The notes under the pieces are model-generated. The model saw only the letters and a program-made list of their open reading frames with translations, ran no database searches and was not told where the DNA came from. Position numbers and translations under genes: made by a program. From an uncultured Propionivibrio sp. (lineage in GTDB: Bacteria; Pseudomonadota; Gammaproteobacteria; Burkholderiales; Rhodocyclaceae), in NCBI RefSeq assembly GCF_963666255.1, contig NZ_OY762655.1, positions 1,240,001 to 1,304,000 of the forward strand: a stretch of DNA of 64,000 nt, read 5' to 3'. Positions 28,663 through 36,538 of the stretch are shown here, in pieces; the stretch's first letter is position 1, and every line of letters begins with the position of its first letter.

Positions 28663-29346
28663 ATGATCAGAGTTCTCGTAGTGGATGACATGGAAACCTT
28701 TCGTGAAAGGTTTTGCGAGGTTCTTTCGGGCGACGCCACGATAGAAGTGGTGGGGGTCGCCTCTTCGGGACAGGAGGCCGTCACGATTGCCTTCAAGCAG
28801 AGGCCGGACGTCGTTCTGATGGACGTCATCATGGAAAACGATCGCGCTGGCATCGAAGCGGCGATGGAGATCTGCTCGGCGCTGCGCTCCGTCAAGATCA
28901 TCATGTCGACGGTTCTTGAGGACGACGAAACCGTCTTCAATGCCTTTCAGATTGGCGCAGTGGATTATCTGCTCAAGAACGCAAGGCCCGAAGAGATCCT
29001 CTCCGCCGTCAAATCTGCCTATATGGACCAATCAACACCGTCTCCGCTCATCGCGAAAAAACTGAGGAAGGAATTCGTACATCTTCGCGGCAACCAGGAA
29101 TCGATGAAATTCGTTCTCCATATCGCCCGGGTACTGACCCAGGTCGAACTGGACATCCTTCTCCTGCTGTGCGACGGAAAAAGTCGCAACGAGATCTCGC
29201 ATATACGCTGCATTGAGTTGTCGACGGTCAAGACGCACATTGGCAGCATTTTGAAAAAGCTCGACATGAAAAGCTCGAGCGACATCGTCAAGGCGCTGCG
29301 AAGTCATCAGGCTGACGATCTGCTGCGGCAGACAGTCCGGTTCTAG
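28663..29346 (+). CDS. Response regulator, REC plus LuxR-type HTH
   Basis: A 227-residue regulator. The receiver domain (1-~120) has VVDDMETFRE (acidic pair Asp8/Asp9) and phosphoryl-acceptor Asp54 in VVLMDVIM. The C-terminal ~70 residues form a LuxR/NarL-type helix-turn-helix (VELDILLLLCDGKSRNEISH, ELSTVKTHIGSILKKL). It lies between the TRAP-type binding protein and the kinase on the same strand and is the likely output of that kinase. Confidence 0.9.
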   Translation: MIRVLVVDDMETFRERFCEVLSGDATIEVVGVASSGQEAVTIAFKQRPDVVLMDVIMENDRAGIEAAMEICSALRSVKIIMSTVLEDDETVFNAFQIGAVDYLLKNARPEEILSAVKSAYMDQSTPSPLIAKKLRKEFVHLRGNQESMKFVLHIARVLTQVELDILLLLCDGKSRNEISHIRCIELSTVKTHIGSILKKLDMKSSSDIVKALRSHQADDLLRQTVRF

Positions 29347-29432
29347 CGCCGTCACCGCCGACAATACGTCGTCGACATCAGATGCATTCTTCATCGCCCA
29401 CTACGATCGATTAACATTGACAAGGCACAACC

Positions 29433-30944
29433 GTGATGGTCTATCTGGCAGTCATTCTCGTCGCTTTCTCGCTGTTTATCCTGTACAAGGAAAAGGGCGA
29501 TACGCGAATTTTCCTATTCCTGCTGACTGCCGGATGGATCATTTCCGTATTCTTCTTTATCGCCTACATCCAGTACCTGGACCAAAGAGAGCTCTATCAG
29601 AATCTCTTTTCGAAGAAGGTGCTGATCACCACGCTGTTGCCGAAATCGCCGATTACGCTGCTGGGGAGTGGCGACAAAATCATCTTGGTCATGAATTTCG
29701 GCATTGCCCTTTTCATCTACTCGGCGCTCTGCTTTCCCATGTCCTTCCTCAAGCCGCTGCGAAAAAACATCGCGGTTTACATGCTGCTTGCGGTGCCTCA
29801 GCTTATCCAGTTTCTGATCTACTCGCCAAGAATATACGAGTACGTCTACCGCGCCCTCTTTGTCGGCCCTTACCAAGGCATCATTTCGTTCGCGGACTTC
29901 TACGCCATTGACGAAAATGTGCATTTCATCACCAGGCTGGTAAATCACACCTATATCGGACTCGGCGTGGCAATGATGATTTATAACTATTTCATTGCCC
30001 TGAAGATAAAGTACTTCCGTAGTTACTATCTTCTGATTGCGTCGGGATATACGTCCATCGTGCTCATGTTCACCACATTTCTCTGGTGGGCGCCGAAACG
30101 ACTGATATCCCTCACGACAGCCAAGGATTCCATGCATTTTCTGCCTGTATCCATTCTGATCGAGGGCAATGTCATCGAATACCTTCCCCACATCATGCTG
30201 GTGTCGTTCGTTACCCTGCTGCTGGCACTCTACCGTTTCAATCAGTTGTATTTTTCGCTGCAAACGGTCAAGACAAACATATACCGTTCGTTCGATATCA
30301 CCAATTCCGGGATCCGGTTTTACAACCACATGATCAAGAATTTCGCCATGGCGGTTCTGGTGGACGCCGAATCGCTCAAAGCAAAGATGTCCGACTCGGC
30401 AGCCGTAACAGCCCATGCTGATCGCATCATACGAAACTCAAAGGAACTTCTTGTTACGCTCAACGGAATTCAGTCCAAGTTCTCGGTCACATCGCTCAAT
30501 CTTTCGCTAACCGACATCCGGGAGGTGATGCGTCGCGCACTCGACCAGGTCAAGCTAGACGGTGTAAACGTCAGCTATTCGACTGACGACTCGCCTCTCC
30601 TGGTGCTGCTGGATCCACAGCATATGAAGGAGGTATTTACCAATATCCTGAACAACTCCTTGCACGCCATGAAGCAGGACCCACGGGCGCTCCATATCGA
30701 AATCCATCGCAACAAGACCTGGGTTCATGTATCCATCTCCGACACCGGATGCGGAATTCCGAAAGAAAATCTCGACAAGATATTTCTCCCGTTTTTCACC
30801 ACAGGAAGCCGACAGGAAAGCTGGGGGCTTGGCTTGAGCTACTCCTACCGGGTGATCATGGCGCATCTGGGACGCATATTTGTCGACTCGGAACAAGGAT
30901 ATGGCACAACGGTGAAGATCCTGTTGCCGCTGAACGACGAATAA
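29433..30944 (+). CDS. Multi-pass membrane histidine kinase
   Basis: A 503-residue kinase (GTG at 29433, or ATG three bases later). The N-terminal ~290 residues hold seven or eight hydrophobic segments and no periplasmic sensor domain of normal size. The phospho-acceptor region reads GIRFYNHMIKNFAMAVL with His about residue 298, a non-standard H box. The ATPase part is clear: NILNNSLHAMKQ (N box), DTGCGIP (G1), FFTTGSRQESWGLGLSYSY (F/G2). The membrane part may meet the neighbouring binding protein directly. Confidence 0.88.
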   Translation: MMVYLAVILVAFSLFILYKEKGDTRIFLFLLTAGWIISVFFFIAYIQYLDQRELYQNLFSKKVLITTLLPKSPITLLGSGDKIILVMNFGIALFIYSALCFPMSFLKPLRKNIAVYMLLAVPQLIQFLIYSPRIYEYVYRALFVGPYQGIISFADFYAIDENVHFITRLVNHTYIGLGVAMMIYNYFIALKIKYFRSYYLLIASGYTSIVLMFTTFLWWAPKRLISLTTAKDSMHFLPVSILIEGNVIEYLPHIMLVSFVTLLLALYRFNQLYFSLQTVKTNIYRSFDITNSGIRFYNHMIKNFAMAVLVDAESLKAKMSDSAAVTAHADRIIRNSKELLVTLNGIQSKFSVTSLNLSLTDIREVMRRALDQVKLDGVNVSYSTDDSPLLVLLDPQHMKEVFTNILNNSLHAMKQDPRALHIEIHRNKTWVHVSISDTGCGIPKENLDKIFLPFFTTGSRQESWGLGLSYSYRVIMAHLGRIFVDSEQGYGTTVKILLPLNDE

Positions 30945-31613
30945 CTGCACACGTCTCCTCAAAACTTGGATTGAGCGTCATTCATCCTCGCCCTGTTTAT
31001 TAGACGGCATGGTGAGGTATCGTGCGATCGGGTTGTCTGCAAAACGTCGGAGGCGACCGGTGACCTTCCAGTCTCCTGAGAGACAGCTGTGAGTCGGATG
31101 CGTGAGTTCGCCAAGCCGAGAAGCTGACGTTCAAGGCGCCTTCTGGCCGAGCGGCAGGTGATTTGCGCATTGCTGTCCGAGTTTCGCCACAAGCCAACGG
31201 CTGCAAAGGCCGACTTTTCGAAATGTATGCTGTGTCAGCTTTTAGATACGAAGCGGTCATTTAGATGTCGCCAACACTGGCTCTCCGACCGTCCGCTCTC
31301 GGCCGATTGTACGCATTCGGCATCTTGCCGAAAAACCGTCTTTGGCGGAAACTGTACGCGTCCTGAGTGACCGCTTTGGGGATGATCGCCCGGGTTCTGC
31401 AATCGGCCAGAAGCCGCCTTTCGGATCTGCGCCGGAAAGCAGTCTTTGTATCCCACTTTTCGACCCTAAAAATTATTCACAAGCATCCGTTACATTGGAG
31501 TTGTTAAACGAACAGGCTGAATTTCAAGCGACTGTAAAATTTGAATAAATAAGACAAAATTTTGCGTCATAGATATCAATTGTTATTCGGCCCCAAGTGT
31601 CCATGTAAACACG
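30945..31613. other. Non-coding junction of chromosome and mobile island
   Basis: About 670 bases without a supported gene. GC falls toward the right. It holds the 124-bp inverted-repeat unit at 31293-31416 and looser relatives of it near 31130-31170. I searched by eye for a TGTCCCGGG end with ACTCA that would close the upstream Tn7-like remnant and did not find one. Confidence 0.5.
31293..31416. repeat. 124-bp inverted-repeat-bounded unit, copy 1
   Basis: Bounded by CCGCTCTCGGCCGA and the imperfect inverse at 31403-31416. The first ~65 bases are nearly identical to those of copy 2 at 52730-52853, and both copies are 124 bp. No coding capacity. The unit may be a MITE-like repeat or a cassette-associated fold. 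Confidence 0.6.
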
Positions 31614-31622
31614 GTTAAGCCA

Positions 31623-32003
31623 ATGACTCCAGCACAGCGCGCAATCGAAGCAAAAGCCATTGCAAAGGCGCTGAACTCACCAGAGCTTGTTGCTTCCGTT
31701 ATTCGTCTCGCGGCAGTTATGGAATCGCGACTCGATAGCTACTTGGCGCTTGAGTTTGGAGGTCGCGGCCGTTTCGATGAGTTTTCCGAGTTCATTACGC
31801 CGACTCTATCCCTTCCCGCGAAGCTACGCATACTGAAGAACCTGAAGTTTCACCGTCCCATGAAGTCAGTTTCAAATATTGTCAGCTCGCTCGAACGCCT
31901 GCGCGTAATTCGGAACAAGCTCGCCCACGAGTGGTATTTCACTGAAAAACAAATCCAAGCGCTCCAGACTGATCGAACACTCGTCACTTTTCTCCTTGGT
32001 TAG
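31623..32003 (+). CDS. HEPN-like small protein
   Basis: A 126-residue, all-helical protein (predicted by eye). VIRNKLAHEW carries the R-x4-H motif (RNKLAH) of HEPN-fold proteins, many of which are RNases in toxin and defence systems. GTTAAGC, of the integron core form GTTRRRY, lies just 2 bases before the ATG, a spacing typical of gene cassettes, although no attC fold is visible upstream. The stop codon sits exactly where similarity to tniQ begins, so the natural C-terminus may have been lost. Confidence 0.55.
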   Translation: MTPAQRAIEAKAIAKALNSPELVASVIRLAAVMESRLDSYLALEFGGRGRFDEFSEFITPTLSLPAKLRILKNLKFHRPMKSVSNIVSSLERLRVIRNKLAHEWYFTEKQIQALQTDRTLVTFLLG

Positions 32004-32730
32004 GCGCCGGCACGCCGGATCAAGAGGGACTGTTGTCTCTCTTAGTCCGGACCTGCCACGCCCATGCGGTCAATCCGCGGCTGGTGATAAGGGATATTTT
32101 TTCCGAAGCAGAACCCAGCATTCGCCGCATACCAACCGCGGCCTTTTACCAGCACCTTGCGGGAACAATGAACGGACTCGGCAAATACGCGGAATTATTT
32201 GTCTCTGCCATGGAAAAGCTGACGGGAAGAACCAATCTGCGGGTCCTGACGATGTTGCCATGGCAAAGTCTTTTTCCACATAACGGTCAAGGCATGCTCG
32301 CCCGCCATCGGCGCTGGTGTCCGGTGTGCCTGCACCAGCAACGGTTAAATAGCGAAGTGGCCACCTGGCCACTCATCTGGTCGCTTGATACTTACAGCTT
32401 CTGCCATCGCCACTTGGTTCCACTCGAGCATTGCTGCCCGTCTTGCGGGAAAGCCCAGCCATTCGTGCCGTCTTACCCCGACTTGGGGATTTGCAGCCAT
32501 TGTCACCGGCCGCTTGGTTGCCGTCACGAGCCTCAAGAGGTTTCTGAATTCCAACACTGGATTGCCGACGCTCTCTCCGGGATAGTCGAACAGCAATCGG
32601 AAAAAGGGTTCTCTCCATCACTCGAAGTGTTTCACAAATTTTTGGTCGGCCAGGTTGAAGCGCACACGGAGGGCAATCGGGCAGCATTTTGCCGGGCGCT
32701 TGGGCTCAACGAATTCGCGATCAGCGGTTG
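32002..32730 (+). pseudogene. Partial duplicate of tniQ
   Basis: 729 bases matching 48293-49021 with few substitutions (for instance Cys-His for Cys-Arg-His near HRHLVPLEHC, and ATWPLIW for AAWPLIW). The zinc-binding residues (CPVC, CCPSCG, CSHCH) are present. The natural N-terminus and the whole C-terminal DNA-binding part are missing. The open frame continues into unrelated sequence at 32731. This is a relic of the upstream Tn7-like element or a product of recombination with the intact copy. Confidence 0.85.
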
Positions 32731-32929
32731 CCATCAACAACTGGCAATCTACCCCAATGATATTGCACTTCATTGGCATATGGCTCTCGCCGCATATGCG
32801 GAAAAAGACTTCGGCGCCTCAAGAGATCATTTTAGGCGTGTCGCCGATTTAGACCCTCGTTGTGAGTCTGACGTCCAATGCTTCCTGAAAAGAATCGATG
32901 ACGAATGGTCCCCAAAGCCCGTCAAATAG
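32731..32929 (+). pseudogene. TPR-like C-terminal fragment fused in frame to the tniQ relic
   Basis: About 65 residues, LAIYPNDIALHWHMALAAYA then KDFGASRDHFRRVADLDPR, with the helix and Ala/Gly spacing of a tetratricopeptide repeat. It has no start of its own and joins the tniQ fragment in frame. The fused 298-codon frame is probably not a working protein; the parent TPR gene has lost its 5' part. Confidence 0.55.
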
Positions 32930-32987
32930 CTGACGCTTTGCCTTAACTCCGGTGATCCCACATAGTTTTTTCACTACGGCATCCGAA

Positions 32988-33203
32988 ATGTTTTCTCCAC
33001 AGGAAAAGAAACTACAGCAGCGCGCCTTGCTGCTCGTGGCATTTTGTGTTGGTACGTATGTTGTTATTCTTCAGTATTTTGCCGAAGCACCTTTTGCAAT
33101 TCCAATTGCGCTCGGTTTATGGGTCATTGCCGTCGGTGCTATGCTTTTTGTCGTTCCAAAGCTCATCAAAAGCGCTTTTTCGCACTATTGGAAGCGTCGA
33201 TGA
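32988..33203 (+). CDS. Small two-helix membrane protein, unknown
   Basis: A 71-residue frame, MFSPQEKKLQQRALLLVAFC and onward, with two hydrophobic segments (ALLLVAFCVGTYVVILQYF and IALGLWVIAVGAMLFVV) and a basic tail. No strong ribosome site is present. A GTG at 32952 gives a longer form. It could form a pair with the membrane protein 34 bases downstream. Confidence 0.4.
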   Translation: MFSPQEKKLQQRALLLVAFCVGTYVVILQYFAEAPFAIPIALGLWVIAVGAMLFVVPKLIKSAFSHYWKRR

Positions 33204-33237
33204 GAGAATCCGGTAAATCTATTTTTCCGCGCCATCA

Positions 33238-33792
33238 TTGGATGTTATTGTGATTTGTCTGCGCAAAATCACTTCCCTAGCATTCGCCGCGTTGACTGCG
33301 TTGCTTGTTCTCGGTGCTTTTGTTGTTGTTTTCTCCGACAGAGGCGTCAGCAAGACAATCCAGCATTCTCATGAAATTGAATATTTATTTTCTCTTGCAT
33401 CGGCATTTGTGGAAGGCTTCGAGAAAACAAACGGCCATTTACCAAGCCAATCGGAGTTCAGAGCTTGGGCCGATACTCTGCCCGATATGGCGTACAGCGC
33501 GAAGGGTATGTATCTCTTAACTTCGCAAAGCCAGTTCCCTGACGAGGTTATCAAAAGGTTTGGCCCTTCGCCCCAAGATGGGTACATTATCGAATTGTGG
33601 CGAGGGGAATGGTTTGAGTATTTTTCCTCATGGGCGAAAGCCAGCACATTGGAGTTCGATGCCACGAAGTTTTATTTTTCTGGCAGTGCCGTTATCGATG
33701 GCTTAGCAATCTTGGCGCTTGGCGTGGCGATCGGTTACATAAGTCGTTTCCTGTGGCCACGCTCAACCCGTCATTCAAGCGGGACTCTCTAA
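33238..33792 (+). CDS. Membrane protein with extracytoplasmic domain, unknown
   Basis: A 184-residue frame (TTG at 33238, or GTG at 33250). One hydrophobic segment is near the N-terminus (LAFAALTALLVLGAFVVVF) and one near the C-terminus (AVIDGLAILALGVAIGYI). Between them about 120 soluble residues presumably face the periplasm. I recognise no family. Low GC and position beside the transposon end mark it as cargo of the older element. Confidence 0.4.
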   Translation: MDVIVICLRKITSLAFAALTALLVLGAFVVVFSDRGVSKTIQHSHEIEYLFSLASAFVEGFEKTNGHLPSQSEFRAWADTLPDMAYSAKGMYLLTSQSQFPDEVIKRFGPSPQDGYIIELWRGEWFEYFSSWAKASTLEFDATKFYFSGSAVIDGLAILALGVAIGYISRFLWPRSTRHSSGTL

Positions 33793-33847
33793 CGACCGCT
33801 CATTTAATTAACGTTCCCAAAGGTCTGCTTTCCAAAAGACGGACTGG

Positions 33848-34142
33848 CCGCTTTGGGTTGGGTGCAGCCTTATTCTGATGACAAAAGCAGTCATTGACTG
33901 CGATCCCCGGCTGAGCGGCGGCTGACCATCGCATTACTGCCCAACATATCCGATCTAGCAACTGGCAGCTCGGGTCGGAAACGTCCCTAAACCAAAGCGA
34001 CAATCTACCGCGGAAATTTTGGCAGGCCAGAAAAGCAAAAAGCCAACCTCAAACAGGTTGGCTTTTACGTGGAAGCATATCCTTGCCACTCGATTTTGGA
34101 AGCATATCGTTGCCAAACGGCAAAGTTATGATTCCCGGGACA
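33848..34142. mobile_element. Right end of an older, upstream Tn7-like element
   Basis: With the following ACTCA this forms 300 bases that match 53557-53856 with only four differences. It ends CCCGGGACA and is followed by ACTCA, then directly by the left end of the intact element. It contains the same hairpin (AGCCAACC/GGTTGGCT at 34041-34062), two ATATCNTTGCC sites and a terminal inverted site as the intact right end. No matching left end is seen, so the element is a remnant. Confidence 0.85.
34038..34067. terminator. Hairpin with A/T flanks inside the older transposon end
   Basis: AAAAGCCAACCT and AGGTTGGCTTTT form a 12-base stem over a 5-base loop, with A- and T-rich arms, so it could stop transcription from both sides. 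An identical copy at 53747-53774 sits in the intact right end. Such an element shields the transposon from outside transcription. Confidence 0.7.
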
Positions 34143-34147
34143 ACTCA
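34143..34147. repeat. Target-site duplication, left copy (ACTCA)
   Basis: ACTCA lies between the ACA of the older element and the TGT of the intact one. The same five bases follow the intact right end at 53852-53856. Five-base duplications are the Tn7 rule. Confidence 0.9.
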
Positions 34148-34290
34148 TGTCCCGGGAACCATAATCTTGCCGTTCAAAAGAACCATATCGTTGCCGCATT
34201 GCCTCACGTTCGAGCCTAAAATCAGCGTGTCTCGCTATCAAGCAGAATCATATCTTTGCCGCCAGACCTTTTCGGAATGATAAACTTGCC
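34148..34290. repeat. Left-end transposase-binding sites
   Basis: Four sites in one orientation: ATAATCTTGCC (34161), ATATCGTTGCC (34185), ATATCTTTGCC (34250), ATAAACTTGCC (34280). All share AT-rich bases followed by TTGCC. They are the likely TnsB contacts, comparable in role to the multiple 22-bp sites of Tn7. Confidence 0.8.
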
Positions 34291-34439
34291 GAGCATCGAT
34301 TCAAACGAAAATTCGGACACGCCGGGGCTGGAGAGCTTTCGAGAGATAGCGGCGGCGCTGCAATAACCAATCGACAGAAGAGGGTTCTCCATTGTGGCCG
34401 ACGCCATCATTGAAGATATTGAGAGATCGTCGGCACCAA

Positions 34440-35417
34440 CTAGCCCTTGGTTAGTTTTGGGCCCAAATAGAGAATTTTAAGCTTCTGACTGTTAGCCCGA
34501 GCCGGCCATTCAAAATGCATTCTAAAAAACCGGTGGCTGATCTTTCCGTGCCAATGTCCGAATATCGTAGCATCTGAATCGCCCGGATCAGGGAACGTTA
34601 GTTCACTTTTAAAATCACGTTGATTTGTTGTTGATTCGCCGGTGAAAGCAGCACGATCGCCAGTAAAATGAAGGTCGATAATACTTTGGGATATTGCACC
34701 TTCTGAACCATCCGGATTACGACTGCGCATGTAATCGTTGAGAATACTCCATAAGGCAAGCGCTCTATCACGAATGGGCGTGTCGAACGGTTCTCTGGCA
34801 AGCCTAGAATTTGTATATATCGCGTCCGGAAATGTAAGCTTTTCGAATCGTTCGCGAGCGACCTCTACCAATTCCTGCCAATTGCGCGGTTCAGCTCGTT
34901 CCCCCCGTGCGGATTGCGCTAGATCATCAGAAGTCCAAATATTTTCGATGCCATAAGCGCCAAGACGGTCTTCCTTAAGCCCATGGTCAATGAAAAGCGG
35001 GGTTTGAGAGAAATCAAATTGACCACCTTGGAAACTAACCGTCATTGCAGGAGTTGCAGTCTTTATTCGTCTGGCTGCCTCTCCTAAGCCGGTGTCTGTT
35101 ACGTCTTGATCAAGATACTCGAAATAGTCGTCAATCTCAGCTTGTCTATCATCTTCAACGAATGGTCCTGTTCGATCGAACCAATTCAATACGGCACCAC
35201 GTAAATCTCTGAACTCTCGTTCTCGCAACACCACGTTTAATGAGCATTGTGGTGTAACCTCTCTATTAGGGAACGATCTAGTTACATAAAGCGACGATCG
35301 CAACACAGCATATCGATTTCTTAAACTTAAAAGCTCGTTCAGTAATGGAAAGAAATCAGAAGGGCGCGGAAATTGACCCTGCAATGAAAGATCATTCATG
35401 TACCAACGCATGATCAT
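34440..35417 (-). CDS. Third protein of the DUF262/AAA operon, unknown
   Basis: A 325-residue protein, start MIMRWYMNDLSLQGQFPRPS, whose ATG overlaps the ATPase stop by four bases (ATGA). The N-terminal region (FPLLNELLSLRNRYAVLRSS) is helical; DATIFGHWHGKISHRFFRMH near the C-terminus has clustered His and aromatic residues. I do not recognise a domain. Strict coupling to the ATPase suggests the three proteins act together, with this one as a possible effector or specificity part. A longer frame to 35477 overlaps more of the ATPase gene and is less likely. Confidence 0.75.
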   Translation of the reverse strand: MIMRWYMNDLSLQGQFPRPSDFFPLLNELLSLRNRYAVLRSSLYVTRSFPNREVTPQCSLNVVLREREFRDLRGAVLNWFDRTGPFVEDDRQAEIDDYFEYLDQDVTDTGLGEAARRIKTATPAMTVSFQGGQFDFSQTPLFIDHGLKEDRLGAYGIENIWTSDDLAQSARGERAEPRNWQELVEVARERFEKLTFPDAIYTNSRLAREPFDTPIRDRALALWSILNDYMRSRNPDGSEGAISQSIIDLHFTGDRAAFTGESTTNQRDFKSELTFPDPGDSDATIFGHWHGKISHRFFRMHFEWPARANSQKLKILYLGPKLTKG

Positions 35418-36538
35418 TCCCACCCTGAAAGCTGAATGAGATCCTTTTCTGACTGATCGAAGAAACCATCTGGCCAATTGCTCAGCTGGCCTTCGCTGTT
35501 AACGGCGGGGGACACCACACCGTGCGATGTATTGTCAGCGCCCGTAAAAAAATGAATCTGGAGCTTATTTGCCTTTAAAGCTCTCTCTTTTACAGCCAAT
35601 CTAGCACCATTTAGAAGATGGTCGCTGTGCGTCTCAACGATAATTTGGACTCCTGCTGCTGCAAAAAAAGCAAGCAGTCGCCCCATTTGTGACTGGGCAG
35701 ATGGATGAAGGTGAGCTTCGGGGCTATCTATGACGACAGTCTGCCCCTCGCTAGCACCGAGCAGTTGGACGATGATCGGAAATGCATATGTAAATCCGTA
35801 GCCAATGTTGGCGGGCCTTCGCCACGATCCGATATTAGTTTGTCGAAACCGCAAGCTCTCAAGAGAAACCTGAGGCATGTGTGAAACATCTGCCTGCGCC
35901 CCTGGGAATAGAGAAGAAAGCCAAGCGTCTAGCTGCTTCCGAAAAGAAGATGCAGGTTCCTTTGGATGCCTGCGATTCTCCACGACCTCGTCATCTGCAA
36001 ACTGATAGTACCAATAAGGGGCAAATCTTCCATCTGGGCCAACATTGACAATCGTGTTCGACTCCACCTCTGGCATTGGATACGCATCAGACGTTCCCTC
36101 ACGAATTGCACTTATATATGCTATGCACATCAATGACGCGACGACTCCTGCCCCTTCAGAAAGAGTAGTCTTGACAGACTCCGTCGCCTCATGGTGCTGA
36201 GAAGCACTCTTCGCAATGGACAAATGCCTATCTCCTGCGCTAGCTTTCGTAACCCAGGTAATTTCCTCGCTTTCCGAAGATGCTTTAAAGGTTAGTACTG
36301 ATTGTTTTGCGTCAGCTGGTAGCACATCCCCCACGGTTCCAAGACGAACGAGCGAACCGTTTAACATCAGCGAATCGACACCGTCAGTGCCCATATACGA
36401 CTGCGCTAACAGAAGTATCGGATGAATCGCTGTTGACTTACCCCCCCCATTAAACCCGGTCAATAACGTCAGAGCGCCAAAAGAAAGCCGAAGATGCGCA
36501 AAGCACTTGAAGTTCTCAATTTCTAAGTAAGAAATCAT
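35414..36538 (-). CDS. AAA-family ATPase with DUF3696 C-terminus
   Basis: A 374-residue ABC/SMC-like ATPase. Start ISYLEIENFKCF, Walker A GFNGGGKST (28-36), Walker B VVIDSPEAHLHP, then ETHSDHLLNG with the switch His. The tail NSEGQLSNWPDGFFDQSEKD is the DUF3696 signature. Such ATPases (AAA_21/OLD-like) often serve in phage-defence operons with nuclease partners. It overlaps both neighbours by ATGA, so the stoichiometry of the three products is probably fixed. Confidence 0.88.
   Translation of the reverse strand: MISYLEIENFKCFAHLRLSFGALTLLTGFNGGGKSTAIHPILLLAQSYMGTDGVDSLMLNGSLVRLGTVGDVLPADAKQSVLTFKASSESEEITWVTKASAGDRHLSIAKSASQHHEATESVKTTLSEGAGVVASLMCIAYISAIREGTSDAYPMPEVESNTIVNVGPDGRFAPYWYYQFADDEVVENRRHPKEPASSFRKQLDAWLSSLFPGAQADVSHMPQVSLESLRFRQTNIGSWRRPANIGYGFTYAFPIIVQLLGASEGQTVVIDSPEAHLHPSAQSQMGRLLAFFAAAGVQIIVETHSDHLLNGARLAVKERALKANKLQIHFFTGADNTSHGVVSPAVNSEGQLSNWPDGFFDQSEKDLIQLSGWE

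Noticed and set aside
31999..32005. GTTAGGC as an attC core at the end of the HEPN-like gene
   Set aside because: No inner stem or partner core is found, and the bases may simply be the junction with the tniQ copy.
34148..34290. Repeated ATATCNTTGCC boxes as a possible CRISPR array
   Set aside because: The boxes are short, unevenly spaced, partly inverted and placed at transposon tips; no Cas genes are present. They fit transposase-binding sites.
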